Below, in pieces: positions 8,846 to 16,259 of a DNA stretch of 64,000 nt. A program made the translations under genes and the position numbers. The notes under the pieces are model-generated. The model was given only the letters and a program-made list of their open reading frames with translations. It was not told where the DNA came from and made no database searches. The stretch comes from Paenibacillus sp. FSL K6-1096 (GTDB lineage Bacteria > Bacillota > Bacilli > Paenibacillales > Paenibacillaceae): positions 992,001 through 1,056,000 of the forward strand of contig NZ_CP150274.1 in assembly GCF_037977055.1 (NCBI RefSeq), in the 5' to 3' direction. Numbering within the stretch: position 1 is the stretch's first letter; each line of letters opens with the position of its first letter.

Positions 8846-10828
8846 TTATTCCACGATCTCCGTGAAATCGACGTTCTCGACAATCCAGCGCTTGCGCGGG
8901 TCTACCTTGTCGCCCATCAGCGTGGAAACGCGGCGTTCCGCCTTGGCGGCATCCTCGATCTGCACCTGCAGAAGCGTGCGGGTATCCGGGTTCATGGTCG
9001 TCTCCCACAGCTGCTCCGGGTTCATCTCGCCCAATCCCTTGTACCGCTGCAGCTCGAAATTCTTACCGAACTCCTTCAGGTAATTCTGCAGCTGCTCATC
9101 GCTCCAGGCGTAGCGGACGGTCTCCAGCTTGCCGGATTTGCGCGTCAGCTTATAGAGCGGAGGCTGGGCGATGTAGACCTTGCCGGCATCGATCAGAGGC
9201 TTCATGTAGCGGTAGAAGAAGGTCAGCAGCAGCACCTGGATGTGCGCTCCATCCGTGTCGGCATCCGTCATAATGATGATCTTGGAATAATTGCTGTCCT
9301 CGACGGTGAAATCAGGACCGATTCCCGCGCCGATGGCGGAGATAATCGCCTTGTACTCGTCATTCTTCAGGATATCCAGCAGCTTGGCCTTCTCCGGGTT
9401 CATCGGCTTGCCCTTCAGCGGCAGAATGGCCTGAAGCTTGGAATCGCGGCCCTGCTTCGCAGAGCCTCCGGCAGAGTCCCCTTCCACGATGAAAATCTCG
9501 GTCCGCGTCACATCCTTGGACTGGGCAGGCGACAGCTTGCCGCCAAGGTTCGAGCTCTCGCTGCGCTTCTTGCCGCTGCGGATCTCATCGCGCGCCTTGC
9601 GGGCTGCTTCGCGGGCCTTGGACGCCTGAATCGACTTCTTCAGCAGGCTCTGCGCGACCTGGGGATTCTCCTCCAGGAAGCGCGCCATCCGCTCGGAGAC
9701 AATAAAGTCCACGGCGCTGCGCGCTGAGGCGCTGCCGAGCTGATCCTTCGTCTGTCCGACGAATTCCACATCCGACATCTTCACGCTGATGACCGCCATC
9801 ATGCCTTCCCGCAGGTCATTGCCCTCCAGGTTCTTATCCTTCTCCTTCAGGAGCTGGGTCCGGCGGGCATATTCGTTCAGCACCCGGGTATACGCCGTCT
9901 TGAAGCCGGTCTCATGCGTCCCCCCGCTGCGGGTAGGGATCGAGTTCACGAACGACGCAATGGTCTCTGTGTACCCCGCATTATATTGCAGCGCAATCTC
10001 CACTTCAATGTCGTCCTTCTCTGAGCTGAAATGAATGACATCATGCAGCACATCCTTGCCCTCGTTCAGGAACTGGACGAATTGGCTCGCGCCGCCTTCG
10101 TAGAAGAATTCGTCCTGGCGTCCGCTCCGCTCATCGCTCAGAACGATTCTAAGACCGGAGTTCAGGAAGGCAATCTCCTGCACCCGTTCAGCAAGCGTAT
10201 CGTAGTTAAGCGAGATTCCGGCGGTGAAGACGCGAATATCCGGCTTGAAGGTAATCTTCGTACCGGTCTTGTTCGTATTGCCGAGAATCTCAAGGCCTGT
10301 TACAGGCTCGCCGACATGCTCCTTTCCGCTCTCATCAACCCAGTATTCAAAGCGCTGGCGGTGGGTTTTACCCTCACGGTAGATCTCCACCTCAAGCCAC
10401 TCGGACAGCGCATTGGTTACTGAAGCGCCAACGCCGTGCAGACCGCCTGATTTCTTGTAGCCCGAGCCGCCGAACTTGCCCCCGGCATGGAGGATCGTGA
10501 ATACGACCTGTGGAGTCGGAACTCCGGTCTTATGCATTCCGGTCGGAATCCCCCGCCCGTTGTCAATGACAGTGACCGATCCGTCCTTGCGCATTGTAAT
10601 TTCAATCTTCGTGCAAAATTTCGCTAAATGCTCATCTACGGCATTATCAACTATTTCCCATACCAAATGGTGCAGACCCGAGGAACTCGTACTGCCAATA
10701 TACATGCCGGGCCGTTTGCGGACCGCAACCAGACCTTCGAGCACCTGAATGTCGTCAGCATCGTATCCAGACCCGCCGGCACCGGCGTTCTTGGAGACTT
10801 TTGCAAACATATCGATCTGTTCGAGCAT
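8846..10828 (-). CDS. parE: DNA topoisomerase IV subunit B (ParE/GrlB)
   Basis: 660 residues. It is the ATPase subunit of topoisomerase IV. The GHKL ATP site shows EIVDNAVDEH (Glu58, Asn62), DNGRGIPTGMH and the GGLHGVGASVTNALS lid. The TOPRIM domain near residue 440 has the metal-binding IFIVEGDSAGGSAKQGRD and the DADTDGAHI motif, and the C-terminus ends with the QRYKGLGEMNPEQLWETTM signature. GGAGGAG lies upstream of the ATG. It is followed by parC in the same direction, the usual parEC operon. Sequence alone can confuse ParE with GyrB; the length and adjacent parC support ParE. Confidence 0.96.
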   Translation of the reverse strand: MLEQIDMFAKVSKNAGAGGSGYDADDIQVLEGLVAVRKRPGMYIGSTSSSGLHHLVWEIVDNAVDEHLAKFCTKIEITMRKDGSVTVIDNGRGIPTGMHKTGVPTPQVVFTILHAGGKFGGSGYKKSGGLHGVGASVTNALSEWLEVEIYREGKTHRQRFEYWVDESGKEHVGEPVTGLEILGNTNKTGTKITFKPDIRVFTAGISLNYDTLAERVQEIAFLNSGLRIVLSDERSGRQDEFFYEGGASQFVQFLNEGKDVLHDVIHFSSEKDDIEVEIALQYNAGYTETIASFVNSIPTRSGGTHETGFKTAYTRVLNEYARRTQLLKEKDKNLEGNDLREGMMAVISVKMSDVEFVGQTKDQLGSASARSAVDFIVSERMARFLEENPQVAQSLLKKSIQASKAREAARKARDEIRSGKKRSESSNLGGKLSPAQSKDVTRTEIFIVEGDSAGGSAKQGRDSKLQAILPLKGKPMNPEKAKLLDILKNDEYKAIISAIGAGIGPDFTVEDSNYSKIIIMTDADTDGAHIQVLLLTFFYRYMKPLIDAGKVYIAQPPLYKLTRKSGKLETVRYAWSDEQLQNYLKEFGKNFELQRYKGLGEMNPEQLWETTMNPDTRTLLQVQIEDAAKAERRVSTLMGDKVDPRKRWIVENVDFTEIVE

Positions 10829-10895
10829 TCATGCTCCTCCTTCTCTTGTCTTACTCTCTAAAATGCAAACAAACGTTTTGGTTACTTTGTACATT

Positions 10896-11894
10896 CTAAT
10901 TCAAAATATCCCGTTTCGTAAAGACGGCGAATGAAATGATTACGGCAGCAAGCCCCCAAACACCCAGAACCGCCATGGAGAAGCCAAGCGTCATGCCCTC
11001 AATCGGGGCGGGGGTTCCGGCTAAATACCGGGTAAGCTCCATGTTGACCATAAATAAATATTTGGCCGCCGTCCAGGCGGAAGCCATATTGGTCAGAATC
11101 GTTCCGGCAATCAGCGCCGCCATCATCACGACAATGCTTGCCGCCGTGCTGCGTACCAGCACTGACACCATGAAGGCCAGCAGAGCCACAACAACGCTCA
11201 CGAACCAGACAAGTCCGCCCTGCATCAGCAAGTACTTCCACTGCGGCACTGCATGAACGGTAGACATATCTACCGTATCGCCGCTGATCTGGAAGCCGGT
11301 GAAGACGGGAACATTGAACCCTTTATAGCCAAAAGCCAGCCCCGATATCAGATAGCTGACCACATACGCCGCCAGGACGATCAGCGACACGAACATCAGC
11401 AGGGCGGTCATTTTGCTCAGCAGCACCTTCCAGCGCCGGACCGGACGGGTCAGCAGCATCTTGATCGTGCCTGTTGTCCGCTCCCCGGACACCAGGTCGG
11501 AGGCGATCGCCATGATCAGCAGCGGAATGAACAGAGAGACCGAATTGCTGAGGAATTCCCGGGTAAACGTAACCCCGCTCGGCTCGTTCGGATTGACGTC
11601 ATGATCCAGATAATACTGCAGCTGCTGGACAAAAATCCGCCGGTACGACTTCCACTCCTCCGGAATCCGGTCGCTGCCGAGCGAATTCTGGTTATCGGTA
11701 ATCCGCTGCTGGATCTCCAGCCTCCAGTCCGAGTTGAATTTGTCACGGCTGCGTTCCGCAACGCGCATCTGGGCGTAGGTGAACATCGGCACCAATACCA
11801 GCAGTATAAGCAGGATGACATAGAAACGTTTCTTTTTGATGATCTTCAGACACTCATTGCGGATGAGCGGCAGCAGGTTAGTCAATAGATTCAC
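10896..11894 (-). CDS. ABC-2 type transporter permease
   Basis: 332 residues. After a short cytoplasmic N-terminus (LIRNECLKIIKKKR) the first membrane helix is FYVILLILLVLVPMFTY. A roughly 90-residue extracytoplasmic loop follows, then about five more helices beginning SVSLFIPLLIMAIASDLVSG. The TTGTIKMLLTRPVRRWKVLLSK segment is the coupling motif of ABC-2 exporters. It overlaps the ATPase gene by 17 bp, so the two subunits are made together. Such pairs often export drugs, antibiotics or lipids (Bcr/Nat-like); no substrate can be assigned. Confidence 0.9.
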   Translation of the reverse strand: MNLLTNLLPLIRNECLKIIKKKRFYVILLILLVLVPMFTYAQMRVAERSRDKFNSDWRLEIQQRITDNQNSLGSDRIPEEWKSYRRIFVQQLQYYLDHDVNPNEPSGVTFTREFLSNSVSLFIPLLIMAIASDLVSGERTTGTIKMLLTRPVRRWKVLLSKMTALLMFVSLIVLAAYVVSYLISGLAFGYKGFNVPVFTGFQISGDTVDMSTVHAVPQWKYLLMQGGLVWFVSVVVALLAFMVSVLVRSTAASIVVMMAALIAGTILTNMASAWTAAKYLFMVNMELTRYLAGTPAPIEGMTLGFSMAVLGVWGLAAVIISFAVFTKRDILN

Positions 11895-12858
11895 CTTCCG
11901 TTAGCTTCAAGAATAGCTGTTCCAGTGTAGGGTTGATTTTATGCACTGCGCGGATTTCTACCTCTTTCGTAACCAGCACGGCCACAATCTCCGGGATCAA
12001 GTCCTCTTCCATCGCCGTAATCTGGGAGTTCGCTCCCATGCCTGCGATCACCGAATCATCCAGCGTGACCTCATCCGGCTCCAGCAGCTGAATATCCGGC
12101 CGCGCAGCCATGATCTCTCTGGCCCGCCCGAGCGGCTCCAGCTCCCACAGCACATAGGGAGAGTTGCGGGCAACCAGCTCGTCTACACCGCCTACAGCCA
12201 GTACACGGCCTTTGCTGATAATCGCCACCCGGTCACACAGCAATTGAATCTCGCTCAGCAGATGGCTGGAGACAAACACCGCCAGACCTTCGTCTGCCAG
12301 CTTTCGGATGAATTCGCGCAGCTCCTTGATTCCCTTGGGGTCGAGGCCGTTCGTCGGCTCATCCAGAATCAGCAGCCGCGGACGGCCCAGCAGCGCCTGG
12401 GCAATCCCCAGCCGCTGGCGCATCCCGAGCGAATATGTACTGACCTTGTCGTGAATGCGCTGATCCAGACGGACGATATCCACGACCTCCGCAATTCTTG
12501 CCTCGTCTACCCCAGGCTGCATCCGTGCGAAATGCTGCAGGTTCTCCCAGCCCGTCAGATAGGTGTATACCTCAGGATTCTCGACGATGGAGCCGACATA
12601 TTGCAGCGCCTGCTCTGGGTTCTTGTTCACATTATAGCCGCAGACGGTGATGCTTCCCTCACTGGGCCGGATCAGGTCCACCAGCATGCGGATGGTTGTG
12701 GTTTTGCCGGCACCGTTCGGGCCGAGAAAGCCGAAGATTTCCCCTTCCCTGACGTCAAACGTGACATCATCAATGATCCATTTGCGGCCGATCTTTTTGC
12801 GGACTCCCCGGGCAGACAGAACTACTCCGCCGGGTTCCTCGGTTGTTGGTCTCGCCAT
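11878..12858 (-). CDS. ABC transporter ATP-binding protein (BcrA/NatA type)
   Basis: 326 residues. Walker A is GPNGAGKTT, the signature is YSLGMRQRLGIAQA, Walker B is LLILDEPTNGLDP, and the switch His is in VSSHLLSE. The C-terminal ~100 residues after the nucleotide-binding domain are the regulatory tail seen in BcrA/CcmA-like exporters. A GGAGC site lies 8 bp before the ATG. It energises the overlapping permease. Substrate unknown. Confidence 0.93.
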   Translation of the reverse strand: MARPTTEEPGGVVLSARGVRKKIGRKWIIDDVTFDVREGEIFGFLGPNGAGKTTTIRMLVDLIRPSEGSITVCGYNVNKNPEQALQYVGSIVENPEVYTYLTGWENLQHFARMQPGVDEARIAEVVDIVRLDQRIHDKVSTYSLGMRQRLGIAQALLGRPRLLILDEPTNGLDPKGIKELREFIRKLADEGLAVFVSSHLLSEIQLLCDRVAIISKGRVLAVGGVDELVARNSPYVLWELEPLGRAREIMAARPDIQLLEPDEVTLDDSVIAGMGANSQITAMEEDLIPEIVAVLVTKEVEIRAVHKINPTLEQLFLKLTEGESID

Positions 12859-12922
12859 CTGTATCCAGCTCCTTGCACATCATTTCTGCTTCCACCTTCA
12901 CGCTGTCCTGTTCATTGGACGA

Positions 12923-13852
12923 TTACCGTACCGCCTGGACAATCCGCTCGCTCATCCGCTGATACCCCTCCCCGTTCGGGTGAAAATGATCACTGGAGAG
13001 GTACTTGTCCAGATGTCCGTTAAACAAGTCAAAGGTCGGAACCAGCGTCATATTGCTATGGGTATTAATAATATCCATGGCGGCATTGTTCCACGCGGTA
13101 ACCGCCTGATTGCCCGGCACCAGCAGGTCCGGGATATCGCCAAACGGATTATACAGTCCCACATAAAAGATTCTGGCCTGCGGATTAATCTCAGATATCG
13201 TCTTCAGGATCTGGCCCAGCCGCTCCGAAGCCTGCGGCAAGGCAGCGAGCAGCGATTCGGGAGACAGATCATCTGCTGAGGCTGTAGGCACTGAAGTAGA
13301 GCCTTCGACCTTCTGGTCCGCTGGGTCTCCAGTCTCAGGTGTTGCGGCTCCGTCCGTGTGCTGCGCTGCATCCGCTGACGAAGCAGTCTGTCCGCTGCTG
13401 CTGCCTGTCCCGAGAATATTCGAGCCGCGGAACAGGTCGTTGCCGCCGATTGAGATCAGGATGAGATTCGCCTGACGCAGCGCATACTGCACGCCCTCCT
13501 CCTTCAGCTTGCTCTGGAGCGCGGCTGTTGTGAGGCCGTTAATGCCCATATTGCCCATCAGCTCAGCCTTGCCGCCGTGCTCCGCTAACGACTTCAGCGT
13601 CCGCTGAACGAAGCCTTCGCCGGAGTTGTCCCCGGTCCCTTTGGCCAGCGAATCGCCCAGCGCCAGAATCCTGAACTCATCGCTTGCGGCCGCATCTGGT
13701 GCTGTGGTCTCCTGCGGAAGAGAGGACAGGAATTGCTCTCCCTTCGGGTTCAGGATATCGCCTGCGGCATACACAAACCCCGTAATCAATAGTAAAGTGG
13801 CCAGGATGGACGCAAGACTTACTGCCCTCCAGGTCCATTTGGAATCGTTCAA
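12923..13852 (-). CDS. SGNH/GDSL-family hydrolase, membrane-anchored
   Basis: 309 residues from a TTG start at 13852. GGAGGG lies 6 bp before that TTG, and the longer upstream frame has none. An N-terminal membrane anchor or uncleaved signal (VSLASILATLLLITGFVYAA) is followed by block I ILALGDSLAKGTGD (nucleophile Ser), a Gly block, block III ISIGGNDLF and block V SDHFHPNGEGY (Asp-x-x-His). This is the esterase/lipase catalytic set. A Ser/Thr/Ala-rich insertion sits near residues 155–195. It probably acts on an ester outside the membrane, such as an acyl or acetyl group of an envelope polymer (inference). Confidence 0.9.
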   Translation of the reverse strand: MNDSKWTWRAVSLASILATLLLITGFVYAAGDILNPKGEQFLSSLPQETTAPDAAASDEFRILALGDSLAKGTGDNSGEGFVQRTLKSLAEHGGKAELMGNMGINGLTTAALQSKLKEEGVQYALRQANLILISIGGNDLFRGSNILGTGSSSGQTASSADAAQHTDGAATPETGDPADQKVEGSTSVPTASADDLSPESLLAALPQASERLGQILKTISEINPQARIFYVGLYNPFGDIPDLLVPGNQAVTAWNNAAMDIINTHSNMTLVPTFDLFNGHLDKYLSSDHFHPNGEGYQRMSERIVQAVR

Positions 13853-13969
13853 GGCTATCCCTCCATCATCCGTGCTTGTTCTCCATGATTCACCATTTAT
13901 TAAATTGTTAACTATGTAGATAAACATAATTCTTCTTGGTTGAATTTGCAAACGGGGAGTGGTTTAGGT

Positions 13970-14160
13970 GAGGGCGCGGCTGCGGGGAGTTCAGGTGAGC
14001 GGCGCGGCTGCGGGATGTTCTGGTTGATCGGCGCGGCTGCGGGATGTCCTGGTGATCGGCGCGGCTGCGGGATGTCCTGGTGATCGGCGCGGCTGCGGGA
14101 TGTTCTGGTGATCGGCGCGGCTGCGGGATGTTCTGGTGATCGGCGCGGCTGCGGTGATTT
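13970..14160. repeat. 28-bp tandem repeat (minisatellite), about seven units
   Basis: The unit begins GATCGGCGCGGCTGCGGGAT and ends GTTCTGGT. Starts at 14026, 14054, 14082, 14110 and 14138 are spaced exactly 28 bp. Two diverged units precede at 13970 and 13997, and the last decays into GGCTGCGGTGATTTT. Units differ mainly at one C/T position (GTCCTGGT or GTTCTGGT). 28 is not a multiple of three, which argues against coding. Confidence 0.93.
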
Positions 14161-14832
14161 TGGACTTCCGGCCGCTGTTGTCTGCAGATTTCTTGATTTA
14201 TGCCGCAATTTGCGATGGAAATCCGCAGACAAAGGCGGACGCTCCCGCTCCTCCAGTTCCAAAATCCCCTCCGCCACTTCCCACCTAAACGATGTAAGTA
14301 GTAAAGCGGCACTATAGCGTTGCGCTGATAGTGCGCAAGTGAAAAGGCAAATGCCTAAAGAAAAAAACGTAAAGAAAAAAGCATAAAAGCAAGAGCAAAG
14401 AGCGAAATGCAAGAGATAAAAAGGAAAAGCAAGAACAAAAGAGATGGGCAAACCCAAGCTTGGCAAAAAAGCAACCCACAAAATAGCAGGTGGAAAAATG
14501 TATCTTAATTTCGCGAATTCCAGGCGATTTGCTCAAGCAAGTGGAAAAACAGCAGCTATTGCGGAGGAAACTGATACTGTACAGAAAATGTGTCTAAATT
14601 AAGTGCTGTCATTCCAACTGTTGCCCGGACGCGCCTGCTTATCTCCCTAACAAGTGTGCAAAATCCAACTATTCTACGTTCCCCATTCAATCTGGCACCA
14701 ACTATTCTGGGCAAACTTCATCCATCATGGCAATCCAGTTGCCTATCCCTCTAACTATACCACGCTTAATACACTCCAGGCGTGCGAATGCGGTATTTGT
14801 AGCAGATTATTTACCTTAGCAGCCTCCTAATG

Positions 14833-15118
14833 GCATTGTGATCGATTTTTCGACTATATTTGGCCACGGGCCTTCCCGCGAGCGCATTGTGATCGGTTTT
14901 TCGATTACATTTGGTCACGGACCTTCTGGTGAGCGCATTGTGATCGGTTTTTCGATTACATTTGGCCCGCACACCACCACCCGGCGCATTGTGATCGGTT
15001 TTCCGACTATATTTGGTCACGGGCCTTCCCGCGAGCGCATTATGATCGGTTTTCGATTACATTTGGCCTACGCGCCATCTCCACGGTTCCATTGTGATCG
15101 GTTTTTCGATTACATTTT
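14833..15118. repeat. 51-bp tandem array of hairpin-forming units, six copies
   Basis: Units start at 14833, 14884, 14935, 14986, 15037 and about 15089. The conserved part reads GCATTGTGATCGGTTTTTCG, then ATTACATTTGG. In most units TGTGATCG and CGATTACA form an 8-bp stem (one G:U) around a T-rich loop. The remaining ~20 bp vary more (CACGGGCCTTCCCGCGAGC or CCGCACACCACCACCCGGC). A related single copy is at 24157–24182. Confidence 0.9.
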
Positions 15119-15162
15119 GACCCGGGCACACTCCTGCTCCTACCCAGCCGGTCCTTCACCCG

Positions 15163-15192
15163 CAAAAAAGCCCCCCGGCTAAGCCGGAGGGC
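15163..15192 (-). terminator. Rho-independent terminator
   Basis: On the minus strand CCCTCCGGC and GCCGGGGGG pair around TTA, followed by CTTTTTT. It ends the CAP-domain gene, 12 bp after its stop. Confidence 0.85.
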
Positions 15193-15204
15193 GAAGTGCA
15201 ACCA

Positions 15205-15969
15205 TTATTTGCCGATGAATTCCTGGACCCAGTAGTTATTGTCGAAGCCAACGCCGATGTAGTTGAAATTGGCGCTCAGGATGTTAGCCTTGTGGCCCGG
15301 GCTGTTCATCCAGGCGGTCATAACCTCCTGCGGTGTCTTCTGGCCCATAGCGATGTTCTCTCCTGCGGCTCTATATGTGATGCCGAAGGATTTCATCATA
15401 TCAAACGGTGATCCGTAGGTTGGAGAAGTGTGCGAGAAGTAATTGTTCACCCGCATATCGGTCGCCTTGGCGGCAGCCACTTTGTTCAGGCTGTCCAGTG
15501 CGGACACCGGAGCCAGTCCGGCGGCAGCGCGCTCTTTGTTCACAAGGGCTACTACCTGCTGGGTGTAGCTTGATGCACTGGAAGGTGCAGCAGCTACCGC
15601 TGTCGGAGCTGGAGTCGCGGCCGGCTTCGCTGTTGGAGCCGGAGCCGCTGTAGCAGCTGGCGCTGGCGTAGCCACCGGCTGTGCTGTAGCTACCGGCTTC
15701 GCTGTAGCGGAAGGCTGGGCTGCCTGCGGGGTACCCGCAGCAGGTGTCGTATAGACAATCGTCTTAGTGAAAGTGAATGTGTTGCCATCCCATACGAAGG
15801 ATTTCGGATTCTGCTGTGAGAAGTATTCAATGAATTGCTTGAAATCCATATTTGATCCGGCTGCTTGTGTGCCAGATGCTGCATTTGCCTGCAATGGAAG
15901 AGAAATACCAAGCGCCATAACAGCGGCTACGCTTCCACCAATCATTGCTCTAAGTGTCTTGCTTTTCAT
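15205..15969 (-). CDS. Secreted CAP-domain (SCP/YkwD-like) protein
   Basis: 254 residues. A signal peptide covers about residues 1–31 (AVMALGISLPLQANA then A). A short domain (residues 40–75) is followed by an Ala/Pro/Thr linker (residues 78–130), then a CAP domain of about 120 residues with the motifs FSHTSPTYGSPFDMM, AGENIAMGQ and WMNSPGHKANILSANF, which hold the conserved His and Glu residues. Bacillus YkwD-type CAP proteins are secreted and often found at the cell surface or spore; their activity is poorly defined. AAGGAG lies 9 bp before the ATG. No linked operon gene. Confidence 0.9.
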   Translation of the reverse strand: MKSKTLRAMIGGSVAAVMALGISLPLQANAASGTQAAGSNMDFKQFIEYFSQQNPKSFVWDGNTFTFTKTIVYTTPAAGTPQAAQPSATAKPVATAQPVATPAPAATAAPAPTAKPAATPAPTAVAAAPSSASSYTQQVVALVNKERAAAGLAPVSALDSLNKVAAAKATDMRVNNYFSHTSPTYGSPFDMMKSFGITYRAAGENIAMGQKTPQEVMTAWMNSPGHKANILSANFNYIGVGFDNNYWVQEFIGK

Positions 15970-16193
15970 TCTGCCATCTCCTTGTTCTGGTTGTAGTCCA
16001 ATCCTGATGTCTTGGCCTGAGTGAATTGTTACAAAGTTGTAATCTGTTCCTTAGCCATTGTAACACAAAACTATTAGCCGTGCTCTTCTAAATTATGTAA
16101 AAAATGATAGATTGGTAACGGCAAAATAACTCCACAAAGAGAGGATTTAGCGTAGGTGTTGACTCAGGTACTTTGCGGAGGCCCCAAACATAT
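15970..16193. other. Upstream region of the CAP gene with repeat copy B
   Basis: AT-rich, no gene. Contains the second copy of the dispersed extragenic repeat at its far end. I recognise no riboswitch in it. Confidence 0.5.
16148..16192. repeat. Dispersed extragenic repeat, copy B (inverted relative to copy A)
   Basis: Reads TAGCGTAGGTG then ACTCAGGTACTTTGCGG and GCCCCAAACA, the reverse complement of 6019–6064 with a few substitutions. It lies directly beside the terminator of the WG-repeat gene, so copies may favour the ends of transcription units. Confidence 0.75.
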
Positions 16194-16219
16194 AAAAAAC
16201 CGCCCTGATCAGGACGGTT
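16194..16219 (-). terminator. Rho-independent terminator
   Basis: AACCGTCCTGATC and its partner AGGGCGGTT form a compact hairpin on the minus strand followed by TTTTTT. It ends the WG-repeat protein gene. Confidence 0.85.
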
Positions 16220-16259
16220 CCCGGTCTTACCTTATATATCGGCGCTGCGCCGGCCTATT

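Larger units (their letters stand above)
13853..15204. other. Gene-free repeat island
   Basis: About 1.35 kb without a supported gene. It contains a 28-bp tandem repeat (13970–14160), a non-repetitive AT-rich section (14161–14830) that includes a low-complexity AAGAAAA-rich stretch at 14340–14480, a 51-bp hairpin repeat array (14833–15118) and the terminator of the CAP-domain gene. Frames that stay open across the repeats are repeat artefacts. Confidence 0.7.

Noticed and set aside
13912-14481. Open frames of 130–190 codons on the minus strand across the 28-bp repeat
   Set aside because: The repeat length is not a multiple of three, the protein would be repetitive Pro/Arg/Ala, no ribosome site is seen and frames differ between units. 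It is a repeat artefact.
14833-15118. CRISPR array
   Set aside because: Units are contiguous with no unique spacers, the period is 51 bp with partial drift inside each unit, and no cas gene is nearby.
14838-15182. A 114-codon plus-strand frame with repeated IVIGFSITFGHGPS-type segments
   Set aside because: It stays open only because 51 is a multiple of three. It lacks a ribosome site and breaks down in the last unit.
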